64,000 bases of DNA from JALORV01 sp963766365 (GTDB lineage Bacteria > Pseudomonadota > Gammaproteobacteria > Burkholderiales > Burkholderiaceae_F), in the NCBI GenBank assembly GCA_963766365.1, contig CAVXZK010000011.1:1-64000 (forward strand), in the 5' to 3' direction. A model generated the notes under the pieces. It had not been told where the DNA came from. It made no database searches and was given only the letters and a program-made list of their open reading frames with translations. Positions 45,554-54,970 of this stretch are shown here, piece by piece; the first letter of the stretch is position 1, and the number at the start of each line of letters is the position of its first letter. The translations under genes and the position numbers were made by a program.

Positions 45554-47446
45554 CTATTCGGCCAGCTTGGCGCGGATGGCGTCGACCACCATGCCCGGTT
45601 TGATCGGCTGGCCACGCGCTTCGGTCCAGCAGTCGACGTCGACCAGCGCGCGCGACCTCAGCATCATCGCCAGCGGCGCGTAGCGGCGATTTTCTTCGTC
45701 GATGAGCTCATCTTCCTTCGGGCGGTCGGCCCAGGTGCCCTCGACCGTCATCACCTTCCTGAAGCGCTTCAGGATGCCGGTGATGCCGGAGGGCATCGGC
45801 TGCACGAATCGGATCTGCAGCGCCGAGACCTTCAGGCCCTCGTCGCGCACGCGCTGCACGGCTTCCTCGATGATGCCCTGCGTGCTGCCCCAGCCGACCA
45901 CCAGCAGGTCGCCCTCGGGGTCGCCGTAGACCGTGGGTGTCTTGAGCGTCTTCTGCAGCGCCGCCAGCTTCAGGCTGCGGGCGCGCAGGCCTTCCTCGTT
46001 GATCGCCGGGTCGTAGGCCACCTTGCTGGCCCGGTCGTGCGCCAGGCCGGTCACCGTATGCATGCCGTTCGGTTGACCGGGCGAGAAACGGCGTGCGATT
46101 CCGGTGATCTTGTCCCAGTCGTAGGGCTTCGCGCCCTCGGGCAGGGGTGACTGGTCGATCGGCGGCGCGAGCCAGTCTTCGGAAAAATTCGGCCGTGCGA
46201 AGGGCTGCTGCGCCGTGGCCAGGCTCGCGTCCGTCAGCACCACGACGACCATGTTGAAGGTCTCGGCGATCTTGCGTGCCGTGATCATCGAGTAGAAGCA
46301 GTCCTCGATGCCGGTGGCAGCGATCACGACCTTCGGCGCGTCACCGTGACTGCCGTAGATGGCCGTCAGCATGTCCGCCTGCTCGACCTTGGTCGGCTGG
46401 CCGGTGCTGGGGCCACCACGCTGCACGTTGACGACGACCAGCGGGATTTCGGCCATGACTGCCAGGCCGATGCCTTCCTGCTTCAGCGAGTAGCCCGGCC
46501 CCGAGGTGATCGTCACGGCGCAGCGACCGGCGTAGGACGCGCCGATCGCAAAGGCGCAGGCCGCGATCTCGTCTTCGGCCTGGTGCACGATGCCGCCGAC
46601 CCGCTCGAAGCATTCCGACAGGTAGTGCGACGCCGAGGTTGCCGGCGTAATTGGGTACATCGCGCAGATGTCCATGCCCGAAGCGAGCACGCCGAGTGCG
46701 ATCGCAGTGTTGCCGTTGACGACGATCTGCGGGACGCTCGCCTTCTCGGCGGGGATCTCGTACTTGAAATCGAGGTTGGCTTCACCCCATGCGAAGCCGG
46801 CTTCCATCAGGCGCACATTGGAGTCGATGACCTTCTGGTCCTTCTTGCCGAAGGTCAGCGCGATCTGGTCGCGTGCGAGCTGCAGGTCGAAGCTGTAGAT
46901 GCTGGCGAGCACGCCCAGCACAAACATGTTCTTGCCGCGTCGCGGATCACTCATCAGGGCGCGACATTCCTTCTCCAGCGGCAGGTCGATGACGCGGAAG
47001 CCGGCATCCTTGAGTGCCGCCAGCGTCTCGTTGAACGACTTGACGATAACCGGGTCACGGTGCTCGGCCCACATGTTCTCAAGCAGAATCGTCGCGCCCG
47101 GCTTCAGTTCACCAGCGCGCACGCGGCCGAGCAGCACCTGCTCGTTGAACGCGACCACCAGGTCGGTCTCGTCGCCGCCGTTGGTGACCTGCTTCGAGCC
47201 CATGCGGATACGGATGCCACTGGCGCCGGCGATGCTGCGGGCCGGCGGCTGGATCTCGGCCGGGATGATTTCGACGGTCCAGATGCCGTTGCCACTGCGT
47301 GCGGCGATCGACGCCAGCGCCTGGCCGCAGCGCTGCGCACCTTCGCCGGAGTCGCTGATGACCTCGACGATGTGCTCGGGCAGCTTTACGGCCGGTTTGG
47401 TTCCGCCCTTTGCCTCTGCCGCAGGGCGTTCCAGGACTGCACTCAT
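45554..47446 (-). CDS. korA: 2-oxoacid:acceptor oxidoreductase alpha subunit with fused gamma domain, cluster 1
   Basis: The 630-residue protein has an N-terminal gamma domain (about residues 25-210: VISDSGEGAQRCGQALA and VFVLGVLASIYSF-like segments) joined to an alpha domain that starts NGNTAIALGVLASGMDICAMYPITPATSASHYL. The latter contains HQAEDEIAACAFAIGASYAG and SGPGYSLKQEGIGLAVMAEIPLVVVNVQRGGPSTG, the standard 2-oxoacid oxidoreductase core. It starts 43 bases after the NfnB-like gene and is followed by the beta subunit. Confidence 0.88.
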   Translation of the reverse strand: MSAVLERPAAEAKGGTKPAVKLPEHIVEVISDSGEGAQRCGQALASIAARSGNGIWTVEIIPAEIQPPARSIAGASGIRIRMGSKQVTNGGDETDLVVAFNEQVLLGRVRAGELKPGATILLENMWAEHRDPVIVKSFNETLAALKDAGFRVIDLPLEKECRALMSDPRRGKNMFVLGVLASIYSFDLQLARDQIALTFGKKDQKVIDSNVRLMEAGFAWGEANLDFKYEIPAEKASVPQIVVNGNTAIALGVLASGMDICAMYPITPATSASHYLSECFERVGGIVHQAEDEIAACAFAIGASYAGRCAVTITSGPGYSLKQEGIGLAVMAEIPLVVVNVQRGGPSTGQPTKVEQADMLTAIYGSHGDAPKVVIAATGIEDCFYSMITARKIAETFNMVVVVLTDASLATAQQPFARPNFSEDWLAPPIDQSPLPEGAKPYDWDKITGIARRFSPGQPNGMHTVTGLAHDRASKVAYDPAINEEGLRARSLKLAALQKTLKTPTVYGDPEGDLLVVGWGSTQGIIEEAVQRVRDEGLKVSALQIRFVQPMPSGITGILKRFRKVMTVEGTWADRPKEDELIDEENRRYAPLAMMLRSRALVDVDCWTEARGQPIKPGMVVDAIRAKLAE

Positions 47447-47488
47447 ACGGGTTCCTTGTGTTTCATGTCTGTGCTGCTTAGCTGGCGT

Positions 47489-48994
47489 CTACCGGGCGAC
47501 GCGGATCTGCGCGAAACCGTGCTCCTCGCGCGGAATACCGAACAACGACCCGCTGATACCGGTGTCGAAGACGGCGTCGCTGTCGCGCAGGCCGAGATAG
47601 GCCTTCATGCTGCGTGCCGCCTTGCGTCCCGCGCCCATTGCCTGGATGACCGTCGCCGCGCCGGTGACGATGTCGCCGCCGGCATAGACACCGGCAATCG
47701 ACGTCGCGAGGTTGTCATCGGTGGCGATGTAGCCCCACTTGTTGAGTTTGAGCTTCGCAGTCTGGCCCAGGATCGGATTGGCATTGGTGCCGATCGCGAA
47801 GACCACCATGTCGGTGACGAACTCGAACTCGCTGCCCGGCACGACGACGGGGCGGCGACGGCCCGATTCATCGGGTTCGCCGAGTTCCATCTTCACGCAG
47901 CGCAGCGCGCGCACGCTGTTGTTCTTGTCCCCGAGGATCTCGACCGGGCTGGTGAGCCAGTTGAAGTCCACGCCCTCCTGCTCGGCGTGGTGGATCTCCT
48001 CGACGCGCGCAGGCGCTTCCTTCTTTGAACGGCGGTAGATGCAGTGCACCGAGTCGGCGCCCAGTCTCAGCGAGACTCGCAACGCATCCATCGCCGTGTT
48101 GCCGGCGCCGATGACGGCAACATGCTTGCCCGGCTGCAGCGGCGTGTCGAAGTTGGGAAAGTCGCGCGCCCGCATCAGGTTGCAGCGCGTGAGCAGTTCA
48201 TTGGCCGACAGCACCCCGTTCAGCGATTCGCCGGGTATACCCATGAAGCTCGGATAGCCGGCGCCGGTGCCGATGAAGACCGCGTGAAACCCCATCTCGG
48301 TCACCATCTGCTCGATCGTGAAGAGCCGGCCGACCAGCGTGTTGCATTCGAAGCGCACGCCGAGGTTGCGGAGCTTCTCGATCTCCGCGTCGATGACGCT
48401 GTTGGGCAGGCGAAAGTCCGGGATGCCGTACTTCAGCACGCCACCGGGTGTGTGGAATGCCTCGTAGACGATGACTTCGCAGCCGGCCTTCGCCATGTCG
48501 GCGGCACACGCCATGCCGGCCGGACCTGCGCCGACGATGCCGACCCTGTATCCCGAGGGTTCGATGTAGGGAACGTTCTCCCAGCCCTCGGCGATCGCCA
48601 TGTCGCCGACGAAGCGCTCGAGCCGGCCGATCGCCACCGGCTCAAGAGTCTCGCCGACCGTGCACACGCCTTCGCACTGGTTTTCCTGCGGGCACACGCG
48701 GCCGCAGACCGACGGCAGCAGGTTGGTGTCGGTGATGATGTCGTAGGCGCCGTTGTAGTGTTTCTCGCTGATCTTCTTGATGAAGGCCGGGATGTCGATG
48801 CCGACCGGGCAGCCGCGCACGCAGGGCTCGTCCGGACACTGCAGGCAACGCTCCGCTTCTACCAGTGCATCCTCGAGCCGGTAGCCGATGGCGACCTCCT
48901 CGAAGTTGCGGGCGCGGACCTGCGGGTCCTGCTCCGGCATCGGCGTCCGCTCCTGCGGAATCGTGCGGATCGTCTTCTTCTTTGCAGTGGCCAT
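47489..48994 (-). CDS. NfnB/GltD-like FAD and NAD(P)-binding oxidoreductase, cluster 1
   Basis: The 501-residue protein is like the glutamate synthase small subunit and NfnB. The N-terminal 4Fe-4S region has CLQCPDEPCVRGCPVGIDIPAFI and CGRVCPQENQCEGVC. Two dinucleotide-binding motifs follow: VGIVGAGPAGMACA for FAD and VAVIGAGNTAMDALR for NAD(P). Encoded next to an NfnA-like protein and a KOR enzyme, it probably moves electrons between the 2-oxoacid oxidoreductase and NAD(P). A GGAGGA ribosome site precedes the ATG at 48994. Confidence 0.84.
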   Translation of the reverse strand: MATAKKKTIRTIPQERTPMPEQDPQVRARNFEEVAIGYRLEDALVEAERCLQCPDEPCVRGCPVGIDIPAFIKKISEKHYNGAYDIITDTNLLPSVCGRVCPQENQCEGVCTVGETLEPVAIGRLERFVGDMAIAEGWENVPYIEPSGYRVGIVGAGPAGMACAADMAKAGCEVIVYEAFHTPGGVLKYGIPDFRLPNSVIDAEIEKLRNLGVRFECNTLVGRLFTIEQMVTEMGFHAVFIGTGAGYPSFMGIPGESLNGVLSANELLTRCNLMRARDFPNFDTPLQPGKHVAVIGAGNTAMDALRVSLRLGADSVHCIYRRSKKEAPARVEEIHHAEQEGVDFNWLTSPVEILGDKNNSVRALRCVKMELGEPDESGRRRPVVVPGSEFEFVTDMVVFAIGTNANPILGQTAKLKLNKWGYIATDDNLATSIAGVYAGGDIVTGAATVIQAMGAGRKAARSMKAYLGLRDSDAVFDTGISGSLFGIPREEHGFAQIRVAR

Positions 48995-49012
48995 GGGTTC
49001 CTCCCGCACGGA

Positions 49013-49960
49013 TCAGCCGTCGGTGCTGGGCTGAATGTCGATCGGAATCTCGGCCTCAGCGCCGAGGACGGCGGTCTTCAGGTCGACGACCTTGTCGGCA
49101 CGGATGCGGCAGGTCTCCTGCCAGCGTTCCATCGCATCGTGCTCAGCGCGCTTGTAGCGCACCAGGCGTGCCATCAGGTCGTCGAAGTCGACCTGGTGCC
49201 CATCGAAGTCGGGCCCGTCGACGCATGCAAACTTGACCTGGTCGCCCACCTTGACCCGACAGCCGCCGCACATGCCGGTGCCATCGACCATCACCGGATT
49301 CAGGCTCACCATTGTCTTGATACCGTGCGCACGCGTGGCCTCCGAGCAGCCCTTCATCATGATGGGCGGGCCGATCGCGACGACCTCGTCGATGTCCGAG
49401 TGCTTCGCCACGGCCTGCTTGATGCCTTCGGTGACGAGTCCCTTGATGCCGGTCGAGCCGTCATCGGTGCAGATGATCAGTTCGTCGCAGACCTCAGCGA
49501 ACTTGTCGCGCCAGAACATCAGTTCCTTGTTGCGGAAGCCGATGACGCCGATGACATACGCGCCGCTTTCCTTGTAGGCGCGCGCCTGCGGATAGACCGG
49601 GGCGACCCCCAGGCCGCCGCCGACGCAGATGACCTTCCTGGCGGCGCCAATGTGGCTGGGAATGCCCATCGGACCCACCATTGCAAAGAGCGTATCGCCG
49701 ACCTTCAGGTTGGCCTGCATTTCCTTGGTCGTCTTGCCGACGGCCTGGATCACCAGCGTGATGGTGCCGCGCTCGCGGTCGAAGTCGGCGATCGTGAGTG
49801 GAATACGCTCGCCGTGCTCGGTTTCCATCACGATGACGAACTGCCCGGGCTTCGCGGCCTTCGCCATCATCGGATGTGCCACCTCCAGCATGTAGGTGAC
49901 GTCGGAATAATCCTCGCGCGCGACGATCCGGAAACCGGATCCGTCTTTCGCCTGCGCCAT
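49013..49960 (-). CDS. NfnA-like FAD/NAD-binding subunit (sulfide dehydrogenase/PyrK type)
   Basis: The 315-residue protein belongs to the ferredoxin-NADP reductase-like family that includes NfnA, SudB and PyrK. FAD-binding is visible in KPGQFVIVMETEHGERIPLTIAD, NAD-binding in CVGGGLGVAPVYPQARAY and IGFRNKELMFW, and a 2Fe-2S site near the C-terminus in GTGMCGGCRV, followed by CVDGPDFDGH. NfnA and NfnB together form a flavin-based transhydrogenase in anaerobes. The ATG at 49960 follows AGAGGAG. It is the first gene of cluster 1. Confidence 0.84.
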   Translation of the reverse strand: MAQAKDGSGFRIVAREDYSDVTYMLEVAHPMMAKAAKPGQFVIVMETEHGERIPLTIADFDRERGTITLVIQAVGKTTKEMQANLKVGDTLFAMVGPMGIPSHIGAARKVICVGGGLGVAPVYPQARAYKESGAYVIGVIGFRNKELMFWRDKFAEVCDELIICTDDGSTGIKGLVTEGIKQAVAKHSDIDEVVAIGPPIMMKGCSEATRAHGIKTMVSLNPVMVDGTGMCGGCRVKVGDQVKFACVDGPDFDGHQVDFDDLMARLVRYKRAEHDAMERWQETCRIRADKVVDLKTAVLGAEAEIPIDIQPSTDG

Positions 49961-50153
49961 CGTGTTTCTCCTCTTGCGTCGAGGTGACCGCGCGGGTTCC
50001 TGTGCGCGGGTCATCAACGGAAAGTGAGGCGGGCGGCCTCACGTAGTCGGCAGCATTCGCCTTGTCTAGGTCAGGGGCCTTGATCTGGGGCAACCGACCC
50101 GAACGCGGACCCCTCTTGGCGCCCGTCCCCGCGCAGGGGACTCTGATGTCGTC

Positions 50154-50180
50154 GGCGCGGCGCCTTGGCGGCGTCGCGCC
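50154..50180 (-). terminator. GC-rich hairpin after the second KOR cluster
   Basis: GGCGCGGCGCC (50154-50164) pairs with GGCGTCGCGCC (50170-50180) over 11 positions including one G-T, just beyond the end of korB of cluster 2. Another hairpin, GTCCCC with GGGGAC, lies at 50125-50141. Neither has a U-tract. Confidence 0.45.
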
Positions 50181-50194
50181 GGCGTGGGGCCGGT

Positions 50195-51250
50195 TCAGCT
50201 CAGTTCGGCATTCAGTGCCGCCAGGGCAGCGGCGCCGGGGCAGAGATCCGGCTCGGTCAGCCGGTTCAGCGGTGTCGCGACCGTGTTCAGGTGATCGTGC
50301 AGGTCGTCGCCTTGCGGGTCGATGTACAGCAGTCCTGTCACGATCTCGCCGCGGTCGTGATGGGTATAAATGTGGCTCAGCGCGGCCAGCCGGTCGCCCG
50401 GGTCGTAGCCGTCGTGGAGCTTGCGCAGCCGTAACAGGCTGCCGTCGTGCTGTGTGATCTCGATCACCTCGCCCGGTTCGTAGGAGGCGCTGATGGCGTC
50501 GCGCCGGGGCATGAAATCCAGGCGATTAACCGCATCGTTGTGTTCCCGCACGTAGTCGTAGCTGCGCGTGCTGCCGGCGTGGTTGTTGAAGGCGACGCAC
50601 GGACTGAGGATGTCGAGCATCGCCGTGCCGCGGTGATGCAGCGCACCCTTGATCAGCGGCACCAGCTGGTCCTTGTCGCCGGAAAAGCTGCGCGCGACAT
50701 AGGTGATACCGAGCTGGATCGCCAGCGACACGAGGTCGATGGCCGCATCGCGGTTGACGGCACCGCGCTTGGATTTCGAGCCTTTGTCTGCAGTGGCGGA
50801 GAACTGGCCCTTGGTGAGGCCGTAGACGCCGTTGTTCTCGACGATGTAAGTCATGTTGACCCCGCGCCGGACCATGTGGGCAAACTGGCCCAGTCCGATC
50901 GAGGCGGAATCGCCGTCCCCGGAGACGCCCAGGTAGATGAGGTCGCGGTTGGCGAGATTGGCTCCGGTCAGCACTGAAGGCATGCGTCCGTGCACCGAGT
51001 TGAAGCCGTGCGAATTGCCGAGAAAGTAATCAGGCGTCTTGGACGAGCAGCCGATGCCCGAGAGCTTGGCCACGCGATGCGGCTCGATCTCCAGCTCCCA
51101 GCACGCCTGGATGATCGCGGCCGAGATTGAGTCGTGGCCGCAGCCGGCACACAGCGTCGAGATCTTGCCTTCGTAGTCGCGACGCGTGTAGCCGAGCCGG
51201 TTCGCAGGAAGCGTCGGGTGATGCAGTGCGGGCTTGGCGAGGTAGGTCAT
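50195..51250 (-). CDS. korB: 2-oxoacid:acceptor oxidoreductase beta subunit, cluster 2
   Basis: The 351-residue thiamine-diphosphate subunit has LCAGCGHDSISAAIIQACWEL, LSGIGCSSKTPDYFL, HGRMPSVLTGANLANRDL and GVSGDGDSASIGLGQFAHMVRRGVN with the GDG...N site. It differs enough from the cluster 1 beta subunit to be another subfamily, nearer to the type found in aerobes such as mycobacteria. It ends the second cluster, 7 bases after the alpha subunit gene. Confidence 0.86.
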   Translation of the reverse strand: MTYLAKPALHHPTLPANRLGYTRRDYEGKISTLCAGCGHDSISAAIIQACWELEIEPHRVAKLSGIGCSSKTPDYFLGNSHGFNSVHGRMPSVLTGANLANRDLIYLGVSGDGDSASIGLGQFAHMVRRGVNMTYIVENNGVYGLTKGQFSATADKGSKSKRGAVNRDAAIDLVSLAIQLGITYVARSFSGDKDQLVPLIKGALHHRGTAMLDILSPCVAFNNHAGSTRSYDYVREHNDAVNRLDFMPRRDAISASYEPGEVIEITQHDGSLLRLRKLHDGYDPGDRLAALSHIYTHHDRGEIVTGLLYIDPQGDDLHDHLNTVATPLNRLTEPDLCPGAAALAALNAELS

Positions 51251-51257
51251 GGCTGCC

Positions 51258-53150
51258 TCATGCGGCCTTGCCGCTCTTCAGCGAGCGGACGTTGCTCGGT
51301 TTGGCGCGATCGGCGATCGCCTTCACGATGAAGCGCGCGGTGATCGGCGTGCCGTCGTAATGCAGTATCGGCACCAGACGCGCCGGATCGACGCCCAGTT
51401 CGTTGACCAGCAGGGTTCGCAGCTGCGCATCGCGGTTCTGCTCGACGACGAAGACGCGCTCATGCCCGGCGATGAAGTCCTCGACCGCCACGGAAAATGG
51501 AAAGGCGCGTATCCGCATGCTGTCGAGGTGGACCCCCTGCAGTTCGAGCAAGCCGAGCGCTTCGTCCATCGCGGGGGCCGTCGAGCCGTAGTAAAGGACG
51601 GCGCCGTTCGCCTTTCGGGTCGGCGACCGCGTGACGGGCTGCGGCACGATCGCTTTCGCATGCTCGAACTTCTGCAGCAGGCGCTCCATGTTGTAGACGT
51701 AGTCGGGGCCCGCCTCCGAGTAGCGCGCATACGCGTCGCGGGTGCTGCCGCGGGTGAAGTAGGCGCCGCGCGTGGCGTGCGCGCCCGGCAGCGTGCGGAA
51801 CGGGATGCCATCGCCGTCGACGTCCAGATAGCGCCCGAAGTCCCGGCCGGATTCGAGTTCCTCGGCCGTCATCACCTTGCCGCGGTCGTAGACGCGAGCC
51901 GTGTCCCACTCGAACGGTGCGCACAGGCGGTGGTTCATGCCGATGTCGAGATCGGTCATCAGGAAAATGGGTGTCTGCAGACGCTCGGCGAGGTCGAGCG
52001 CCGTGGCAGCGAACTCGAAGCACTCGTGCGGATCCTCGGGAAAGAGGAGCACGTGCTTGGTGTCGCCATGCGAGGCGTAGGCGCAGGCGATCAGGTCCGA
52101 CTGCTGCGTGCGCGTCGGCATGCCCGTCGACGGGCCGCCGCGCTGCACATCGATGATGACCGCAGGAATTTCTGCGAAGTACGCAAGGCCGATGAACTCG
52201 GTCATCAGCGATATGCCGGGCCCCGAGGTGGCGGTGAACGCCCGTGCGCCGTTCCAGCCGGCGCCAATGACCATGCCGATCGACGCGAGTTCGTCTTCCG
52301 CCTGCACGATCGCGAACTTGTTGCGTCCGGTCGACCGGTCAACCCGGTACCGGCTGCAGTATTTCTGGAACGCCTCCGCGACCGAGGTCGACGGCGTGAT
52401 CGGGTACCAGGCGCATACCGTCGCGCCGCCGTAGACGCACCCGAGGGCCGTCGCTGCATTGCCCTCGACGAAGATCCGGTCGCCGACCTTGTCGCTCGGC
52501 CGGATCTGCAGGCCCACCGTGTCTTCCAGATGCTCGCGGCCGTAGTGCAGCCCGGTCATGAAGGCATCCAGGTTGGGCTTGATCAGCTTGTCCTTGCCCT
52601 TGTACTGCTCGCCGAGCAACGTGGCGATGACCTCGGGGTCAATGCCGAGCATCGCCGACAGCACGCCGACGTACATGATGTTCTTCAGAAGCTGCCGCTC
52701 CTTGGGATCGGCGAACTTCGTGGCGGCGATCCGGGTCAGCGGCACGCCGATGACGTTGATGTCATCGCGGAACTTCGACGCGGCCATCGGCCGGGTCGAG
52801 TCGTACATGAGATAGCCGCCGGTCTCCATCTCCTTGAGGTCGCGGTCCCAGGTCTGCGGGTTCATCGCCACCATCAGGTCGACGCCGCCCCGCCGGCCGA
52901 GATGGCCCGCTTCAGTGACGCGCACCTCATACCAGGTCGGCAGTCCCTGGATGTTCGAGGGAAAGATGTTGCGCGGGGAAACCGGCACGCCCATGCGCAG
53001 AATGCTGCGCGCGAACAGTTCGTTTGCCGAAGCCGAGCCGGAGCCGTTGACGTTCGCGAACTTGACGACGAAGTCGTTGACCGCGGAAATGCGCGCCGGC
53101 CGCCTCGCGCCCGCGCCCGTCGACCCCGGTGTCACGGTTCGGGTGTCCAT
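51258..53150 (-). CDS. korA: 2-oxoacid:acceptor oxidoreductase alpha subunit with fused gamma domain, cluster 2
   Basis: The 630-residue protein has a gamma domain (VNDFVVKFANVNGSGSASANELFARSIL, GVPVSPRNIFPSNIQGLPTWYEVRV) and an alpha domain starting at EGNAATALGCVYGGATVCAWYPITPSTSV, with AEDELASIGMVIGAGWNGARAFTATSGPG and IDVQRGGPSTGMPTRTQQSDL. The FPSNIQGLPTWYEVRV segment is characteristic of the aerobe-type KorA. The ATG at 53150 overlaps the preceding stop as ATGA. The frame is open about 100 codons further upstream, but that part has no family match. Confidence 0.87.
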   Translation of the reverse strand: MDTRTVTPGSTGAGARRPARISAVNDFVVKFANVNGSGSASANELFARSILRMGVPVSPRNIFPSNIQGLPTWYEVRVTEAGHLGRRGGVDLMVAMNPQTWDRDLKEMETGGYLMYDSTRPMAASKFRDDINVIGVPLTRIAATKFADPKERQLLKNIMYVGVLSAMLGIDPEVIATLLGEQYKGKDKLIKPNLDAFMTGLHYGREHLEDTVGLQIRPSDKVGDRIFVEGNAATALGCVYGGATVCAWYPITPSTSVAEAFQKYCSRYRVDRSTGRNKFAIVQAEDELASIGMVIGAGWNGARAFTATSGPGISLMTEFIGLAYFAEIPAVIIDVQRGGPSTGMPTRTQQSDLIACAYASHGDTKHVLLFPEDPHECFEFAATALDLAERLQTPIFLMTDLDIGMNHRLCAPFEWDTARVYDRGKVMTAEELESGRDFGRYLDVDGDGIPFRTLPGAHATRGAYFTRGSTRDAYARYSEAGPDYVYNMERLLQKFEHAKAIVPQPVTRSPTRKANGAVLYYGSTAPAMDEALGLLELQGVHLDSMRIRAFPFSVAVEDFIAGHERVFVVEQNRDAQLRTLLVNELGVDPARLVPILHYDGTPITARFIVKAIADRAKPSNVRSLKSGKAA

Positions 53151-54970
53151 CAGGCGGCCTCTTTCTGACGCGTCCGACAGCCGTGCCCGGCGTGGGTCAC
53201 GTTCAGCAGGAACTTCTGCATGTCCCACGCTCCGGTGGGGCAGCGCTCCGCGCACAGGCCGCAATGCAGGCAGACGTCCTCGTCCTTGACCATCACACGA
53301 CCCGTCTTCAGGCCCGATGCCAGGTACAGCGGCTGCTCCGGGTTCAGCGCCGGCCGGCGCAGGCGCCGACGCAGATCGGGCTCGTCGCCATCTCGGGTGA
53401 AGGTGATGCAGTCGGTCGGGCAGACGTCGACGCAGGCATCGCATTCAATGCACTGCTGCGCGGAAAACACCGTCTGCACATCGCAGTTCAGGCAACGCTG
53501 CGCCTCCTTCCAGGCGGTCTGCACGTCGAAGCCGAGTTCGACCTCCACCTTGATGTTACGGAGCGCCTGGTTGACGTCGCGCCAGGGAACCTTGAATCGG
53601 GTGTCCGGCGCCACGTCGTTGTCGTAGCTCCACTCGTGGATGCCCATCTTCTGCGACACCAGCGTCACGCCGGGGGTGGGGCGCTCGCGCAGATCCTCGC
53701 CATTGAGCAGCTTGTCGATCGAGATGGCGGCGTCGTGCCCTTGCGCCACGGCCCAGATGATGTTCTTGGGACCGAGCGCAGCGTCGCCGCCGAAGAACAC
53801 GTTCCGGCGCGTTGTCTGCAGCGTCACCCTGTCCAGCACCGGCATGCCCGAGCGGTCAAACTCGATGCCGCAGTCGCGCTCGATCCATGGGAACGCGTTT
53901 TCCTGGCCGACCGCCACCAGTACTTCGTCGCAGTCGAATTGCTGGTCCGGCTCGCCGGTCGGCACCAGCGAACGGTGGCCGCGCTCGTCGAATACCGCCT
54001 TGACCTTCTCGAATGTCATGCCGGTCAGCCGGCCGCTGTCGTGCAGGAATGCCTTCGGGACGAGGAAGTTGAGAATCGGGATGCCTTCGTGCATCGCGTC
54101 TTCTTTCTCCCATGGCGAGGCCTTCATTTCGTCGAAGCCGGAACGGACGATGACCTTGACATCGTCGCCGCCGAGGCGGCGGGCAGTGCGGCAGCAGTCC
54201 ATCGCGGTGTTGCCGCCCCCCAGCACGATGACGCGCCGGCCGACCGAGGTGACATGCCCGAACGACACGGACGACAGCCAGTCGATGCCGACATGGATCC
54301 TTGCGCCGGCCTCCTGGCGGCCGGGGATCTCGAGATCGCGGCCGCGCGGAGCACCGGAACCGACAAACAGCGCGTCGTAACCCTCGGCCAGCAACTGCTT
54401 CATCGAATCAATGCGCACGCCGGCCCGGAACTCGACCCCGAGGCCGAGGACGTAGCCGGTTTCCTCGTCGATCACCTCTTCGGGCAGCCGAAAACGCGGA
54501 ATCTGTGTGCGGATCATCCCGCCGGCCTTCGGGTCCTGGTCGAAGACAATGACCTCGTAGCCGAGAGGGGCAAGGTCACGAGCCACGGTCAGCGAGGCCG
54601 GACCGGCACCTATGCAGGCCACGCGCTTGCCGTTCATGGGCACGCGCCGCCGTGGCATGCGGCCGCGAATATCGTCCTTGAAGTCGGCCGCGACGCGCTT
54701 CAGGCGGCAGATGGCGACCGGCTCGGGCCGCGCCACCTGGTTTTCCTCGACGCGGCCACGCCGGCAGGCCGGCTCGCAGGGGCGGTCGCAAGTGCGCCCG
54801 AGGATGCCGGGGAAGACGTTTGAATGCCAGTTGACCATGTAGGCGTCCGCAAAGCGCCCGGCGGCAATCATGCGGATGTACTCGGGAACAGGGGTATGCG
54901 CGGGGCACGCCCACTGGCAGTCCACAACCCGATGGAAATGGTCGGGACGACGGATGTCCGTCGCTTGCAC
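53150..54970 (-). CDS. GltD-like oxidoreductase fused to a C-terminal double 4Fe-4S ferredoxin domain
   Basis: The 606-residue protein begins with a GltD-type N-terminus (VDCQWACPAHTPVPEYIRMI and LGRTCDRPCEPACRRG), then FAD-binding CIGAGPASLTVARDL and NAD(P)-binding VIVLGGGNTAMDCCRTA. The last 100 residues carry two 4Fe-4S motifs, CIECDACVDVCP and CLHCGLCAERCP. Such a protein can link a KOR enzyme to NAD(P) with its own ferredoxin module. A GTG start at 54970 is preceded by GAGGAGGAG. It is the first gene of cluster 2, divergent from sucA. Confidence 0.82.
   Translation of the reverse strand: MQATDIRRPDHFHRVVDCQWACPAHTPVPEYIRMIAAGRFADAYMVNWHSNVFPGILGRTCDRPCEPACRRGRVEENQVARPEPVAICRLKRVAADFKDDIRGRMPRRRVPMNGKRVACIGAGPASLTVARDLAPLGYEVIVFDQDPKAGGMIRTQIPRFRLPEEVIDEETGYVLGLGVEFRAGVRIDSMKQLLAEGYDALFVGSGAPRGRDLEIPGRQEAGARIHVGIDWLSSVSFGHVTSVGRRVIVLGGGNTAMDCCRTARRLGGDDVKVIVRSGFDEMKASPWEKEDAMHEGIPILNFLVPKAFLHDSGRLTGMTFEKVKAVFDERGHRSLVPTGEPDQQFDCDEVLVAVGQENAFPWIERDCGIEFDRSGMPVLDRVTLQTTRRNVFFGGDAALGPKNIIWAVAQGHDAAISIDKLLNGEDLRERPTPGVTLVSQKMGIHEWSYDNDVAPDTRFKVPWRDVNQALRNIKVEVELGFDVQTAWKEAQRCLNCDVQTVFSAQQCIECDACVDVCPTDCITFTRDGDEPDLRRRLRRPALNPEQPLYLASGLKTGRVMVKDEDVCLHCGLCAERCPTGAWDMQKFLLNVTHAGHGCRTRQKEAA

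Noticed and set aside
51258..53444. 728-residue start for KorA of cluster 2
   Set aside because: The first 98 residues overlap the ferredoxin domain of the upstream gene and lack family features; the ATG at 53150 overlaps the upstream stop in the normal ATGA manner.
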